Positions 40,698 through 52,223 of a stretch of DNA of 64,000 bases are shown here, in pieces (positions within the stretch are counted from its first letter, which is position 1; each line of letters begins with the position of its first letter). The stretch lies in assembly GCF_013620825.1 (NCBI RefSeq), contig NZ_NJIC01000020.1, positions 97,330 to 161,329 on the forward strand. The letters run 5' to 3'. The DNA is from Rhodanobacter sp. PCA2. GTDB taxonomy: Bacteria; Pseudomonadota; Gammaproteobacteria; Xanthomonadales; Rhodanobacteraceae. The translations under genes and the position numbers were made by a program. The notes under the pieces are model-generated. The model was not told the origin of the DNA. It did no database searches and saw nothing but the letters and a program-made list of their open reading frames with translations.

Positions 40698-42524
40698 TCA
40701 ACCGTGCAGCGCGGCATAGATGCGCTCGGCCAGGCCGCGGTCGATGCCTTTCACCCGCATCAGTTCCTCCACGCCCGCGGCTTCCACGCCGGCGAGGCCG
40801 CCGAAGGTCTTCAGCAGCGCGCTGCGCCGGCGGGCGCCCACGCCGGGCACGTCCTCCAGCACGCTGCGTTCGCGCGCCTTTTCGCGGCGCTTGCGATGGC
40901 CGCTGATCGCGAAGCGGTGCGACTCGTCGCGCACCGCCGCCACCAGGTGCAGCGCCGGCGAGGTGGGGCCGGGATGGATTTCGCGGCCCTGGTCGACCAA
41001 GATCAGCGTCTCCTCGCCCGCGCGCCGCGCCGGCCCCTTGGCCACGCCGACCACGTGGATGCCGGCGACGCCGAGTTCCTTCAGCACCTCCAGCGCCTGC
41101 GCCACCTGGCCGCCGCCGCCGTCGATCAGCAGCACGTCGGGCTTCGCGCCCTCGCCTTCCACCACCTTGCGGAAGCGCCGGGTCAGCGCCTGGTGCATGG
41201 CGGCGTAGTCGTCGCCAGGCGTGATGCCGGCGATGTTGAAACGGCGGTAATGCGACTTCTCCGCGCCCTCCGGCCCGAACACCACGCATGAAGCCACGGT
41301 CAGCTCGCCGCGGGTGTGGCTGATGTCGAAGCACTCGATGCGCCGCGGCGGCTCGGGCAGTTCCAGCAGCCTCTGCAGATCCTCGAAGCGCGTGCCCAGG
41401 GTCTGGCGACTGGCGAGACGCTGGGTCAGCGACGCCTGCGCGTTGCGCTCGGCCATCTGCAGGAAGCGCGCGCGTTCGCCTCGCACGCTGCTCTTCAGCT
41501 CCACCGCGTGCCCGCTGTGTTCCGTCAGCACTTCGACGAGCACCGCCTGGTCGGGCAATTCCTCGCCAAGGATCAGCTCGCGCGGCACCGGGCGGTCCAG
41601 GTAGTACTGCGCCACGAACTGCGCCAGCACGTCGGCCGGCTCGGCATCCAGCGGCAGGCGCGGAAAGAAGTCGCGCGTACCCAGGCTGATGCCGTCGCGG
41701 AAGAACAGCACGCTGACGCAGGCCAGCCCCGACTCGATGCGACAGGCGATCACGTCCATGTCGGCGCTGGCGCCCTGCACGTGGTGCTGGGCCTGCAGTT
41801 GCCGCAGCGCGGCGACCTGGTCGCGCAGCGCGGCGGCGCGTTCGAAATCCAGCTTTGCGCTGGCCTGCTCCATCGCCGCGGCCAGTTCGTCGATCACCGC
41901 GCTGCTGCGGCCTTCGAGGAACATCTCCACGTGGCGCACGTCGTTGCGGTAGTCCTCCACCGAAATCAGTCCCACGCACGGCGCGGTGCAGCGGCCGATC
42001 TGGTGCTGCAGGCAGGGACGCGAGCGGTTGCGGAAGTAGCTGTCCTCGCACTGGCGCACCTTGAACAGCTTCTGCATCAGGCCCAGGCTCTCGCGCACCG
42101 CGAAGGTGCTGGGATAGGGCCCGAAGTAGCGGCCGGGCAGGTTCTTCGCGCCGCGGTGGAAGGCCAGCCGCGGGTAGTCCTCGCCGCCGGACAGATAGAT
42201 GTAGGGGTAGCTCTTGTCGTCGCGCAACATGATGTTGTAGCGCGGCTTGAGCGACTTGATGAGCTGCGATTCCAGCAGCAGCGCCTCGCCTTCCGTGCGC
42301 GTCACGGTGATCTCGCAGCGGGCGATCTGCGCGATCATCGCGGCGATGCGCGGTTCCAGGCGCGGCTTGAGGAAATAGCTACCCACGCGCTTCTTCAGGT
42401 TGCCGGCCTTGCCCACGTACAGCAGCTCGCCGTCCGCGTCGAAATAGCGGTAGACGCCGGGCGAAGTGCTGAGGGTGCGGACGAAGGCCTTGCCGTCGAA
42501 GGCCTGCGGCGAATCGGATGCCAT
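40698..42524 (-). CDS. uvrC: Excinuclease ABC subunit C
   Basis: 608 residues. GIY-YIG endonuclease at the N-terminus (GVYRYFDADGELLYVGKA), a Cys-rich region (CLQHQIGRCTAPCVG), UVR motif (DFERAAALRDQVAALRQLQ), the RNase-H-like second nuclease (ECFDISHTRGE) and C-terminal helix-hairpin-helix pair. Makes both incisions in nucleotide excision repair with UvrAB. Lies 92 bases before pgsA. Confidence 0.97.
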   Translation of the reverse strand: MASDSPQAFDGKAFVRTLSTSPGVYRYFDADGELLYVGKAGNLKKRVGSYFLKPRLEPRIAAMIAQIARCEITVTRTEGEALLLESQLIKSLKPRYNIMLRDDKSYPYIYLSGGEDYPRLAFHRGAKNLPGRYFGPYPSTFAVRESLGLMQKLFKVRQCEDSYFRNRSRPCLQHQIGRCTAPCVGLISVEDYRNDVRHVEMFLEGRSSAVIDELAAAMEQASAKLDFERAAALRDQVAALRQLQAQHHVQGASADMDVIACRIESGLACVSVLFFRDGISLGTRDFFPRLPLDAEPADVLAQFVAQYYLDRPVPRELILGEELPDQAVLVEVLTEHSGHAVELKSSVRGERARFLQMAERNAQASLTQRLASRQTLGTRFEDLQRLLELPEPPRRIECFDISHTRGELTVASCVVFGPEGAEKSHYRRFNIAGITPGDDYAAMHQALTRRFRKVVEGEGAKPDVLLIDGGGGQVAQALEVLKELGVAGIHVVGVAKGPARRAGEETLILVDQGREIHPGPTSPALHLVAAVRDESHRFAISGHRKRREKARERSVLEDVPGVGARRRSALLKTFGGLAGVEAAGVEELMRVKGIDRGLAERIYAALHG

Positions 42525-42549
42525 GCGGCGATTCTAGCTGCTGGGCGGC

Positions 42550-43020
42550 TCAGGCAGTGCGCAGGCGCGCGACGAAACCGGCGACGCTGCGCTCGGCGAG
42601 CGCCACCGCCGCCGCAAAACCTGCAGCATCGCCATGCCACGGATCGGGAAACTCGACCGGCGGCGCCGCGGCGCTCCACTCCAGGAACAATACCGCCTTC
42701 GCCGCCAGCTCCCGGTTCGGTGCGTGCTGCCGCAATTCGCGCAGGTTGGCGCGGTCCATCGCCAGCAGCAGGTCGTAGTCGTCGAAATCGCGCGCGTTCA
42801 ACTGGCGCGCGCAATGTGCCGACAGGTCGTGGCCCGCTACGCGCGCCGCCGCGATCATGCGCCGGTCGGCGCCCTCGCCCGTGTGCCAGCCGCCGGTGCC
42901 GCAGGAGGCCACGCTCACGTCCAGTCCCGCTTCATCCAGGTGCTTGCGCGCCACGGCTTCGACCAGCGGCGAACGGCAGATGTTGCCCAGGCACACGAAC
43001 AGCACGCGCCGCACGTTCAT
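42550..43020 (-). CDS. Low-molecular-weight protein-tyrosine phosphatase
   Basis: 156 residues with P-loop [11 protein letters not shown] (nucleophile Cys at about residue 10, Arg 16) and the general acid in FPDPWHGD near residue 126. Family members act on phosphotyrosine, sometimes on exopolysaccharide kinases (Wzb type), but no tyrosine kinase is nearby. The start overlaps the kdsB stop by four bases, so the pair is co-translated; this kdsB-phosphatase pairing recurs in Xanthomonadales. Confidence 0.93.
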   Translation of the reverse strand: MNVRRVLFVCLGNICRSPLVEAVARKHLDEAGLDVSVASCGTGGWHTGEGADRRMIAAARVAGHDLSAHCARQLNARDFDDYDLLLAMDRANLRELRQHAPNRELAAKAVLFLEWSAAAPPVEFPDPWHGDAAGFAAAVALAERSVAGFVARLRTA

Positions 43021-43790
43021 CGCTGCGCCTGCAGCCATTGCCCGGCGCGCAGCAGGTCGGCCTCGGTGTCGATGCCGGGCGGGAACGGCTCCGGCGTGAG
43101 CCGCACCGCGATGGCATGGCCGTGTTCCAGCACACGCAACTGTTCCAGCGATTCGGCCTGCTCCAGCGGCGTGCGCGCCAACCGGGCGTATTGCGCGAGG
43201 AAACCCGCGCGGTAGGCGTAGATGCCGATATGGCGCAGGAACGGCACGCCTGCCGGCAGCGCCTCGCGGTTTTCGGCGAAAGCGTCGCGCACCCACGGCA
43301 GCGGCGCGCGGCTGAAGTACAGCGCCCGGCCGTTCGCGCCGCGCACCAGCTTCACCACGTTGGGATCGAACAGTTCGTGCGCCTCGGCGATCGGCGTGGC
43401 CAGCGTCGCCACGGGCGCGTCGTCTTCGGCCAATGCGCGAGCCACCTCGCGGATGCCGGCGGCGGGCGCGAACGGTTCGTCGCCCTGCAGGTTCACCACG
43501 ATGGCGTCGGCGGCCCAGCCGCACAGCGCGGCGCATTCGGCGAGACGGTCGCTGCCGGATGCGTGATCGGTCCGCGTCATGCACACCTCGACGCCCTGCC
43601 CGACCAGCGCATCGGCGATGCGGACATCGTCCGTAGCGACCACCACGTTCGTCGCGCCGGCCTGCAAGGCCCGTTGCGCCACGCGTACCACCATGGGCAC
43701 GCCGGCGATCTCGCGCAGCGGCTTGGCCGGCAGTCGCGTGGAAGCGTAGCGGGCGGGGATGGCGACGATGAAGGGCGGTACGGCGGACAT
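43017..43790 (-). CDS. kdsB: 3-deoxy-manno-octulosonate cytidylyltransferase
   Basis: 257 residues. Activates Kdo as CMP-Kdo for the LPS inner core. Signature [13 protein letters not shown] near residue 13, then [14 protein letters not shown] and VNLQGDEP. Length is normal (248 in E. coli). Overlaps the phosphatase gene by four bases. Confidence 0.96.
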   Translation of the reverse strand: MSAVPPFIVAIPARYASTRLPAKPLREIAGVPMVVRVAQRALQAGATNVVVATDDVRIADALVGQGVEVCMTRTDHASGSDRLAECAALCGWAADAIVVNLQGDEPFAPAAGIREVARALAEDDAPVATLATPIAEAHELFDPNVVKLVRGANGRALYFSRAPLPWVRDAFAENREALPAGVPFLRHIGIYAYRAGFLAQYARLARTPLEQAESLEQLRVLEHGHAIAVRLTPEPFPPGIDTEADLLRAGQWLQAQR

Positions 43791-43880
43791 GGCGACCTCA
43801 CGACAAGGATGCCAAGCCTAGCGCATGGCGATGTGGCTGACGCTGTTCGCCTGGGCATTGCGCGGCAATGTCGAGGGGTG

Positions 43881-44055
43881 GCCCTTCGACTCCGGCCCTG
43901 CGGGCCTGCGCTCAGGGTGAACGGTGGGAGTTTGTCGGTGGCCGGCAGCCAGCGCTTGGCGATGTGGCCCACTTCCGTTCGCCCTGAGCGTAGCGCAGCG
44001 AAGTCGAAGGGCGCCCCTTCAACTTCGGCCTGCGGGCCAGCGCTCAGAGCGAACG
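43881..44055. repeat. Three copies of an inverted CCCTTCGAC...GTTCGCCCTGAGC-type intergenic repeat
   Basis: Copies at 43881-43923, 43976-44012 (inverted) and 44013-44055, in the kdsB-aroA gap. The core reads CCCTTCGACTTCGCTGCGC and continues as TACGCTCAGGGCGAACG when complete (best in the middle copy, read on its minus strand). This is a well-known dispersed repeat type in Xanthomonadales. The inverted order allows long hairpins between copies. Confidence 0.8.
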
Positions 44056-44063
44056 ATGGGACG

Positions 44064-45374
44064 TCAGTCCGCGACGGCGAGCGCGAAGCCGCAGCCGTTG
44101 GCCAGCGCCATGAAGCCGGGGAACGAGGTGGCCACGTGGAAACAGTCGTTGATGCGCACCGGCGCCTGCGCCACCAGCCCGGCCACCGCGAAGCTCATCG
44201 CGATGCGATGGTCGGTAAGGCTTTCCACGGTCCCGCCGGCAAGCGTGCCGCCGTGGATGGTCGCGCCATCCGGCGTCTCGTCCACCTTGCCGCCCAGGGC
44301 GCGCAAGCCCGTGGCCATGGCGGCGAGGCGGTCGGATTCCTTGACGCGCAGTTCGGCAGCACCGCGGATCACGGTATCGCCCCTGGCCACGGCTGCAGCA
44401 ACGAACAGCGCGGGGAACTCATCGATCATGTCCGGCACCAGCGCCTCGGGCAACTCGACCCCGTGCAGCGGTGCGTAACGAACCACCAGGTCGCCCACCG
44501 GCTCGCCGCCGCTGCTGCGCTGGTTCTCGACGCGGATATCCGCGCCCATCAGGCGCAATGCTTTGAGCAGGCCAGTGCGGCGCGGGTTGAGGCCGACCGC
44601 AGGGAGACGCAATTCGGAACCCGGCACGATGCTCGCGGCAACGAGGAAAAACGCCGCCGAGGAGAAATCCGCCGGCACGTCCACGTCGATGGCGCGCAGC
44701 GCGTGGCCGCCGGTCAACTTCGCGCGGCCGGGCTCGAACGCGATCGGCCAGCCGAACGCGGCCAGCATGCGCTCGGTGTAGTCGCGGGTGGGATGCGGCT
44801 CGATCACTTCGGTCTCGCCTTCCGCGTACAGGCCCGCCAGCAGCAGCGCGGATTTCACCTGCGCGCTGGCCACCGGCAGTTCGTAGCGGATGCCGTGCAG
44901 GCGTTGGCCGCCGTGGATGTGCAGCGGCGGCAGGCCATCCTGGGTATCGATGCGCGCACCCATCGCAGCCAGCGGATCGGTGACGCGACGCATCGGCCGC
45001 TTCGACAGCGAAGCATCGCCGACCAGCGTGCTGTCGAACGCCTGCCCGGCCAGCAGGCCGGCCAGCAGGCGCATGCCGGTGCCGGCGTTGCCGCAATCCA
45101 GCGGGTCCGGGCTCGCGCGCAGGCCGTGCAGGCCCACGCCATGCACCAGGCGCTCACCCGCGGCCGGCGTCTCGATGCGTGCGCCCAACTGCTGCAGCAC
45201 CGCGGCAGTGGCGCGGGTGTCCTCGCCCTCCAGGAAGCCGCGGATGCGCGAGCTGCCGTCGGCCAGCGCGGCGAACATCAGCGCGCGATGCGAGACGGAC
45301 TTGTCGCCCGGGACGCCCAGCGTGCCGCGCAGCGGTCCGGCCGGGCCGCTGCGCCAGTCCAGCCGCCCGCTCAC
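44064..45374 (-). CDS. aroA: 3-phosphoshikimate 1-carboxyvinyltransferase (EPSP synthase)
   Basis: 436 residues starting with GTG that overlaps the pheA stop (GTGA). The PEP/shikimate-site motifs are LGVPGDKSVSHRALMFAALADG, DCGNAGTGMRLL, and RVKESDRLAAMA. The LDCGNAGTGMR glycine (Gly96 in E. coli) is present. Sixth step of the shikimate pathway; belongs to a pheA-aroA unit downstream of serC. Confidence 0.96.
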   Translation of the reverse strand: MSGRLDWRSGPAGPLRGTLGVPGDKSVSHRALMFAALADGSSRIRGFLEGEDTRATAAVLQQLGARIETPAAGERLVHGVGLHGLRASPDPLDCGNAGTGMRLLAGLLAGQAFDSTLVGDASLSKRPMRRVTDPLAAMGARIDTQDGLPPLHIHGGQRLHGIRYELPVASAQVKSALLLAGLYAEGETEVIEPHPTRDYTERMLAAFGWPIAFEPGRAKLTGGHALRAIDVDVPADFSSAAFFLVAASIVPGSELRLPAVGLNPRRTGLLKALRLMGADIRVENQRSSGGEPVGDLVVRYAPLHGVELPEALVPDMIDEFPALFVAAAVARGDTVIRGAAELRVKESDRLAAMATGLRALGGKVDETPDGATIHGGTLAGGTVESLTDHRIAMSFAVAGLVAQAPVRINDCFHVATSFPGFMALANGCGFALAVAD

Positions 45375-46459
45375 GGCAACGCCACCGGGTAGGAACCGAG
45401 CACGCGCAGTTGCGCCACCGATTGTTCGATCTCCTTCACCGCTGCCTGCAGCGCCTCGTCCTGGATGTGGCCGGAGACGTCGATGAAGAACGCGTATTGC
45501 CACCTGCCGCTGTGCGCGGGGCGCGATTCGATGCGGTTGAGGCTCACCCCGCGCCGGGCGAACGGGCTGAGTACGTGGTACAGCGCGCCCGGCTGGTCGT
45601 TCACCGTGATCAGCAGCGAGGTGCGGTCGTTGCCCGAAGGCGGGAACAGGCTGCGGCCGATCACCAGGAAGCGCGTGGTGTTGTCGGCGCGGTCCTCGAT
45701 GCCGGTGGCGAGGGTCTTGAGGCCGTAGACCTTGCCGGCCGTCTCGCCGGCGATCGCGCCGGCGTCGTCGGCGTGGCGCGCCCGGCGCGCCGCCTCGGCG
45801 TTGCTGCCCACCGCCTCGCATTCCACGTCCGGCAGGTTCATGCGCAACCAGGTCTTGCACTGCTGCAGCGACTGCGCGTGGGCGAAGACGCGCTTGACGT
45901 CCTCCAGCCGCCCCGCCATCGAATGCAGGCACTGGTGCACGCGCAGCTCGATCTCGCCGCAGATGCGCGCGTCGGAGGTGAGGAACATGTCCAGCGTCAC
46001 CTGGATCATGCCCTGGCCGGAATTCTCCACCGGCACCACGCCGAAGTCGGCATGGCCGGCGGCGACCTCCTGGAACACTTCCTCGATGCTGCCCAGCGGC
46101 AGGCCGTAGGCGGCGTGGCCGAAGTGCTTGCGCACCGCCTGCTCGCTGAACGTGCCCTCGGGACCGAGGTAGCCGATCTTCAGCGGGTCTTCCTGCGCCA
46201 GGCACGAGGACATGATCTCGCGGAACAGCCGCACCATCTCGGCGTCGGGCAGCGGCCCCTTGTTGCGGTCCACCACCATGCGCAGCACGTGCGCCTCGCG
46301 CTCGGGGCGGTAGTAGTCGATCGCGGACAGGCCCTCGCCCTTCACCCGGGCCACTTCCTGCGCCCAGTTCGCGCGCTCGGAGATCAGTTCCTGGATCTGC
46401 CGGTCGATGCTGTCGATGCGCTCGCGCACATCGGCCAGCGAGGTCTTGCTGTCGGTCAT
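45371..46459 (-). CDS. pheA: Bifunctional chorismate mutase/prephenate dehydratase
   Basis: 362 residues: chorismate mutase (about 8-92; RERIDSIDRQIQELISERANWAQEVA), prephenate dehydratase (about 93-275; GYLGPEGTFSEQA, TTRFLVIG) and a C-terminal ACT domain with the phenylalanine site SLNRIESRP. Where many relatives have ENSTEG, this reads ENSGQGMIQVTLD; E. coli also departs (ENTSSG), so activity is not excluded. First two steps of phenylalanine synthesis after chorismate. Confidence 0.95.
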   Translation of the reverse strand: MTDSKTSLADVRERIDSIDRQIQELISERANWAQEVARVKGEGLSAIDYYRPEREAHVLRMVVDRNKGPLPDAEMVRLFREIMSSCLAQEDPLKIGYLGPEGTFSEQAVRKHFGHAAYGLPLGSIEEVFQEVAAGHADFGVVPVENSGQGMIQVTLDMFLTSDARICGEIELRVHQCLHSMAGRLEDVKRVFAHAQSLQQCKTWLRMNLPDVECEAVGSNAEAARRARHADDAGAIAGETAGKVYGLKTLATGIEDRADNTTRFLVIGRSLFPPSGNDRTSLLITVNDQPGALYHVLSPFARRGVSLNRIESRPAHSGRWQYAFFIDVSGHIQDEALQAAVKEIEQSVAQLRVLGSYPVALP

Positions 46460-46568
46460 GTCGGCTGTCTAAACGGATGGAAGGCCAAATGCGGGGGATC
46501 GATGATGCCCGAAACGCGCGGCTGTTGCGAACGCCTCCGCTTTCGGCGGACCGGGACGGCGCCGCGCC

Positions 46569-47654
46569 TCAGCCGTGCCGCGTCGCGAAGTCGCGCATGA
46601 ACGCGACCAGCGCGTCCACCGCCTCGGGCGGCACCGCGTTGTACAGCGAGGCGCGCATGCCGCCCAGCGCCTTGTGCCCCTTCAGCGCGATCAGGCCGGC
46701 GGCCTCGGCTTCGGCGAGGAAAGGCGCGTCCAGCGCGCTGTCGTGCAGCGTGAACGGCACGTTCATGCGCGAGCGCGCGGCCGGGTCGACCGGGTTGCGG
46801 TAGTAGCCGCCGGAGCCGTCGATGGCGGCATACAGCCGCTCGGCCTTGGTCCGGTTGCGTGCGGCCATCGCCGCCAGGCCGCCCTGCGCCTGCAGCCACT
46901 GGATGGTGAGCCCGGCGAGGTACCAGCCCCAGGTGTTCGGCGTGTTGAGCATGGAGTCGTTCGCCGCATGCTCGGCGTAGCGGAAGATCTTCGCCATCGG
47001 CCGCGTGGCGCGCGCCAGCAGGTCGCGGCGCACGATCATCAGCACCAGGCCGGAGGGGCCGATGTTCTTCTGCGCGCCGGCGTAGATCAGGCCGAAGCGG
47101 CGCACGTCCAGCGGGGCCGAAAGGATGTCGGAGGACATGTCGGCGACCAGCGGCACCTCGCCCACGTCGGGAACGTCGTGGTACTGCACGCCATGGATGG
47201 TCTCGTTGGGCGTGTAGTGCACGTAGGCCGCGCGCGGGTCCAGCTTCCACTGTTCGCGCGGAGGCAGGCGGCGGTAATCGTCGGCCTTGCTGTCGGCCGC
47301 CACGTTGACCTTCACGTAAGGCGCCGCCTCGCTGGCCGCCTTGGCGCCCCAGTGGCCGTTGACGATGTAGTCGGCGCCGGCGCCCTCGCCCGCCAGGTTC
47401 ATCGGGATCTGCGCGAAGTGCTGGGTGGCGCCGCCCTGCAGGAACAGCACAGCGTAGTCGTCGGGGATCGCGGCCAGTTCGCGCAGCTCCGCCTCGGTGC
47501 GGGCCGCCATCGCGATGAAGCGCTTGCCGCGGTGCGACTGCTCCATCACCGACATGCCGCTGCCGTCCCAGTCCAGCAGTTCGCGCTGCGCGCGCTCCAG
47601 CACCTCGCGCGGCAGCGCCGCCGGACCCGCACTGAAATTCCACACCTGGCTCAC
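46569..47654 (-). CDS. serC: Phosphoserine aminotransferase
   Basis: 361 residues, a fold-type-I PLP enzyme making phosphoserine (and 4-phosphohydroxythreonine for vitamin B6). MSQVWNFSAGPAALPREVLE opens the protein, and the PLP-lysine is in AGAQKNIGPSGLV near residue 196. In many proteobacteria serC precedes pheA-aroA as here; 109 bases separate it from pheA. Confidence 0.97.
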   Translation of the reverse strand: MSQVWNFSAGPAALPREVLERAQRELLDWDGSGMSVMEQSHRGKRFIAMAARTEAELRELAAIPDDYAVLFLQGGATQHFAQIPMNLAGEGAGADYIVNGHWGAKAASEAAPYVKVNVAADSKADDYRRLPPREQWKLDPRAAYVHYTPNETIHGVQYHDVPDVGEVPLVADMSSDILSAPLDVRRFGLIYAGAQKNIGPSGLVLMIVRRDLLARATRPMAKIFRYAEHAANDSMLNTPNTWGWYLAGLTIQWLQAQGGLAAMAARNRTKAERLYAAIDGSGGYYRNPVDPAARSRMNVPFTLHDSALDAPFLAEAEAAGLIALKGHKALGGMRASLYNAVPPEAVDALVAFMRDFATRHG

Positions 47655-47786
47655 CGAGCTGTCCCCATGGCTGCGTCCACCGCATTATGCCGCGCCGCAG
47701 CATGGGAAGGTCAATGGGACTCTTGCCAAATCCCCCAGCCGGAAACGGCTGTCCGGTCGACTGCCCCGATCAAGAACGTCCCGGGC

Positions 47787-48554
47787 TCAGAACCGTATCC
47801 ACAGCACCAGCGCAATGCCCAGCGCCAGCAGCGCGGCGGTGAGGATCAGCCACCACCCCTCGCCGCGGGAGCCGGCAGGCTCCCCGGACACGGCCGGGGC
47901 CGGCGGTGCGGGCGGCGCCACCTCGGGCTCCGCCTCCATCCCCGGAGCGTCCAGCACGAAGCGGTGCGGCCCCAGGCTGAGCTGGTCGCCGGGCTGCAGC
48001 GCGAGGCGCTGCACCGGCACGCCATTCACCCGCAACGGATAGGCGGCCGACGCCTGCACCGTCTCCAGCATCAGCCGGTCGTCCTGCCAGGCCAGCTTCA
48101 GGCTGGCCACCTCGCCCTGCGGCAACTCCAGCGGGCAGCGGCCATACGGCCCCAGTTCCAGGCCATGGCCGATCGGCAGGACCCGTCCGGAATGCGCACC
48201 GGCCAGCGCGCGCAGCGCGGCGGTGCAACGCGCCTGCGCCGGGGCCGCCGTGGCGTTCCGCTGTTCCGGCGACGCGTCGTCGCGCAGCAGCATGCGGCAG
48301 TCGCCCACGCTCAGCATGTCGCCGGGGCGCAGCAAGGCGCGCTCGCGCACCGGCCGCGCATTCACGTATACACGCATGGCCGCGGGCAGCACCCGCAGCA
48401 CCCAGCCACGCCCATCCTGTTCGATGCACAGATGCCGCGGCGCGGCCTGCGTGACCGACAACACCAGCTCGTTGTCCGCCGCGCTGCCGATGCGCAACTG
48501 CGGCTTCGCCCACAGGAAATCCTCGCGGGCGGAATGGAGGAACTCGATGCGCAT
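47787..48554 (-). CDS. Two-FHA-domain protein with C-terminal membrane anchor
   Basis: 255 residues. Residues 1-90 form an FHA domain (LRIGSAADNELVL, APRHLCIEQ, VYVNARPV with the phosphothreonine-reading loops). Residues 120-205 look like a degenerate second FHA (GLELGPYGRCPLEL, RVNGVPVQRLALQPGD). A proline-rich linker (APPAPPAPAVS) leads to a single C-terminal helix (LILTAALLALGIALVLWI). It should therefore be tail-anchored with FHA domains in the cytosol. The partner kinase is unknown; no Ser/Thr kinase or type VI gene is near. Confidence 0.72.
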   Translation of the reverse strand: MRIEFLHSAREDFLWAKPQLRIGSAADNELVLSVTQAAPRHLCIEQDGRGWVLRVLPAAMRVYVNARPVRERALLRPGDMLSVGDCRMLLRDDASPEQRNATAAPAQARCTAALRALAGAHSGRVLPIGHGLELGPYGRCPLELPQGEVASLKLAWQDDRLMLETVQASAAYPLRVNGVPVQRLALQPGDQLSLGPHRFVLDAPGMEAEPEVAPPAPPAPAVSGEPAGSRGEGWWLILTAALLALGIALVLWIRF

Positions 48555-48690
48555 CGCCTCACCAATCCATTGACCCGCTCACTCTAGCATGCGGTTCCTG
48601 AGCGTCCGTTCACGTCTTCAGGGTTGCGCGCGACGTCGATATCGTGGCGGCCGGGGACTTATCATGCGGCCTCCCTCGACGGAGCCCGGC

Positions 48691-48966
48691 ATGCCCAGCA
48701 TCGACATCCACCGCCCCCATTCCCTGCCGCTGGCGGAAGCCCGCGCCGTGGTCGAGAAGGTCGCCGCGCGCATGCACGAGAAGTTCGACCTCGAAGGCCG
48801 CTGGCAGGGCGACACCCTGCACTTCTCGCGCCCCGGCGTGAACGGCCGGATCGCGGTGGGCGTGGATGCGATCCGGGTACGCGCCGACCTGGGCCTGCTG
48901 CTGTCGCCGCTCAAGGGCATGATCGAGCAGGAGATCCGGCGCAAGCTGGACGAGCACTTCGCCTGA
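48691..48966 (+). CDS. Polyhydroxyalkanoic acid system family protein
   Basis: 91 residues of the PHA_gran_rgn family (PF09650): MPSIDIHRPHSLPLAEARAVVEKVAARMHEKF, then SRPGVNGRIAVGVDAIRVRADLGLLLSPLKGMIEQEI. GGAG lies seven bases before the ATG at 48691, which I prefer to an ATG at 48664. Relatives are encoded near PHA synthesis genes in some genera, but no PHA genes are in this window. Function unproven. Confidence 0.85.
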   Translation: MPSIDIHRPHSLPLAEARAVVEKVAARMHEKFDLEGRWQGDTLHFSRPGVNGRIAVGVDAIRVRADLGLLLSPLKGMIEQEIRRKLDEHFA

Positions 48967-49047
48967 CGGTTCTTTGCGGCCGCCATCCATGGCAGCCGCC
49001 CTCCGGGCCATCGCTGCGCGATGCCGGATATCGCTCCCGGCGATATT

Positions 49048-49075
49048 TTGATCGGAGGCCAGACCGTGGCATAAT
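49048..49075 (+). promoter_or_regulatory. Sigma-70 promoter of infA
   Basis: TTGATC and CATAAT separated by 16 bases, about 46 bases before the infA start. Confidence 0.6.
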
Positions 49076-49120
49076 CGCCGGCTTGTGCGGCCATCATGGC
49101 CGCTCTCCGACCCGGAACAC

Positions 49121-49339
49121 ATGGCCAAAGACGACGTCATCGAAATGGAAGGCACGGTCCTCGAGACCCTGCCCAACACCATGTTCCGCGTGCAACTCGA
49201 GAACGGGCACGTGGTCATCGCCCATATCTCCGGGCGCATGCGCAAGCATTACATCCGCATCCTCACGGGCGACAAGGTCAAGATCGAGATGACCCCGTAC
49301 GACCTGAGCAAGGGGCGGATCACCTACCGCATGAAATAA
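49121..49339 (+). CDS. infA: Translation initiation factor IF-1
   Basis: 72 residues, the standard length, OB-fold ([24 protein letters not shown] ... [17 protein letters not shown] ... [12 protein letters not shown]). Occupies the 30S A site during initiation. Stand-alone gene with its own promoter and terminator, convergent with clpA. Confidence 0.98.
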   Translation: MAKDDVIEMEGTVLETLPNTMFRVQLENGHVVIAHISGRMRKHYIRILTGDKVKIEMTPYDLSKGRITYRMK

Positions 49340-49360
49340 GGCGATTGCCGCATCGGCATG

Positions 49361-49387
49361 AAAAGGCCGCGCATTGCGCGGCCTTTT
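49361..49387. terminator. Bidirectional terminator between infA and clpA
   Basis: Arms AAAAGGCCGCGC / GCGCGGCCTTTT with an ATT loop. The A4 and T4 flanks make it usable in both directions: 22 bases after infA and 25 after clpA. Confidence 0.85.
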
Positions 49388-49411
49388 GCTGTTGCCCGGT
49401 GCAGCCGGCCG

Positions 49412-51685
<2,274 letters not shown>

Positions 51686-51779
51686 CCGGACCGTCTCCGT
51701 TGCAATGGCATGGGCGGCTTGGGCCGCGATGGCTACATGGTGGGGGCTGCCTGGCGGTTTCCATAGTGCCGCAAAGCGG

Positions 51780-52109
51780 TCACTGAAGCTTCTCCATAGT
51801 GCACAGCAGAGGGTGCTGATGGGAACGTGAATACTCGTTGACCTGGGTGACCTTGGTCTCGGCCACCTCCCGGGTGAACACGCCGCACACGCCCTTGCCG
51901 CGGGTATGCACGTGCAGCATCACCTGCACGGCGCGTTCCTGGTCCAGGCTGAAGAAGCCGCGCAGCACTTCGACCACGAAGTCCATCGGGGTGAAGTCGT
52001 CGTTGAGCAACACCACCTGGAACAGCGGCGGCCGCGCCACCTCCGGCTTGGCGACCTGCACCGCCAGACCGTGGCTGCCTTCCTGTTCGTTTTCGTGTTC
52101 GTGGGCCAT
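51780..52109 (-). CDS. clpS: ATP-dependent Clp protease adaptor ClpS
   Basis: 109 residues. The core [26 protein letters not shown] holds the N-degron pocket residues; [20 protein letters not shown] follows. Delivers N-end-rule substrates to ClpA. The start at 52109 (MAHEHENEQ) is preferred over an upstream in-frame ATG. 94 bases before clpA. Confidence 0.97.
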   Translation of the reverse strand: MAHEHENEQEGSHGLAVQVAKPEVARPPLFQVVLLNDDFTPMDFVVEVLRGFFSLDQERAVQVMLHVHTRGKGVCGVFTREVAETKVTQVNEYSRSHQHPLLCTMEKLQ

Positions 52110-52223
52110 GAATGACGGGATTCGTTCGTTGGTGACGAGTATACGCCGCACCGACTGCGCGCCCGGCGGCTACTGCCTTCTCAGGTGATGGCACAATGAC
52201 GGCTTTTCCAGCCCCCGTCCCGC

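Noticed and set aside
41316..45392. 1358-codon plus-strand frame crossing uvrC, phosphatase, kdsB and aroA
   Set aside because: Runs across four conserved opposite-strand genes and an intergenic repeat; composition typical of a shadow frame.
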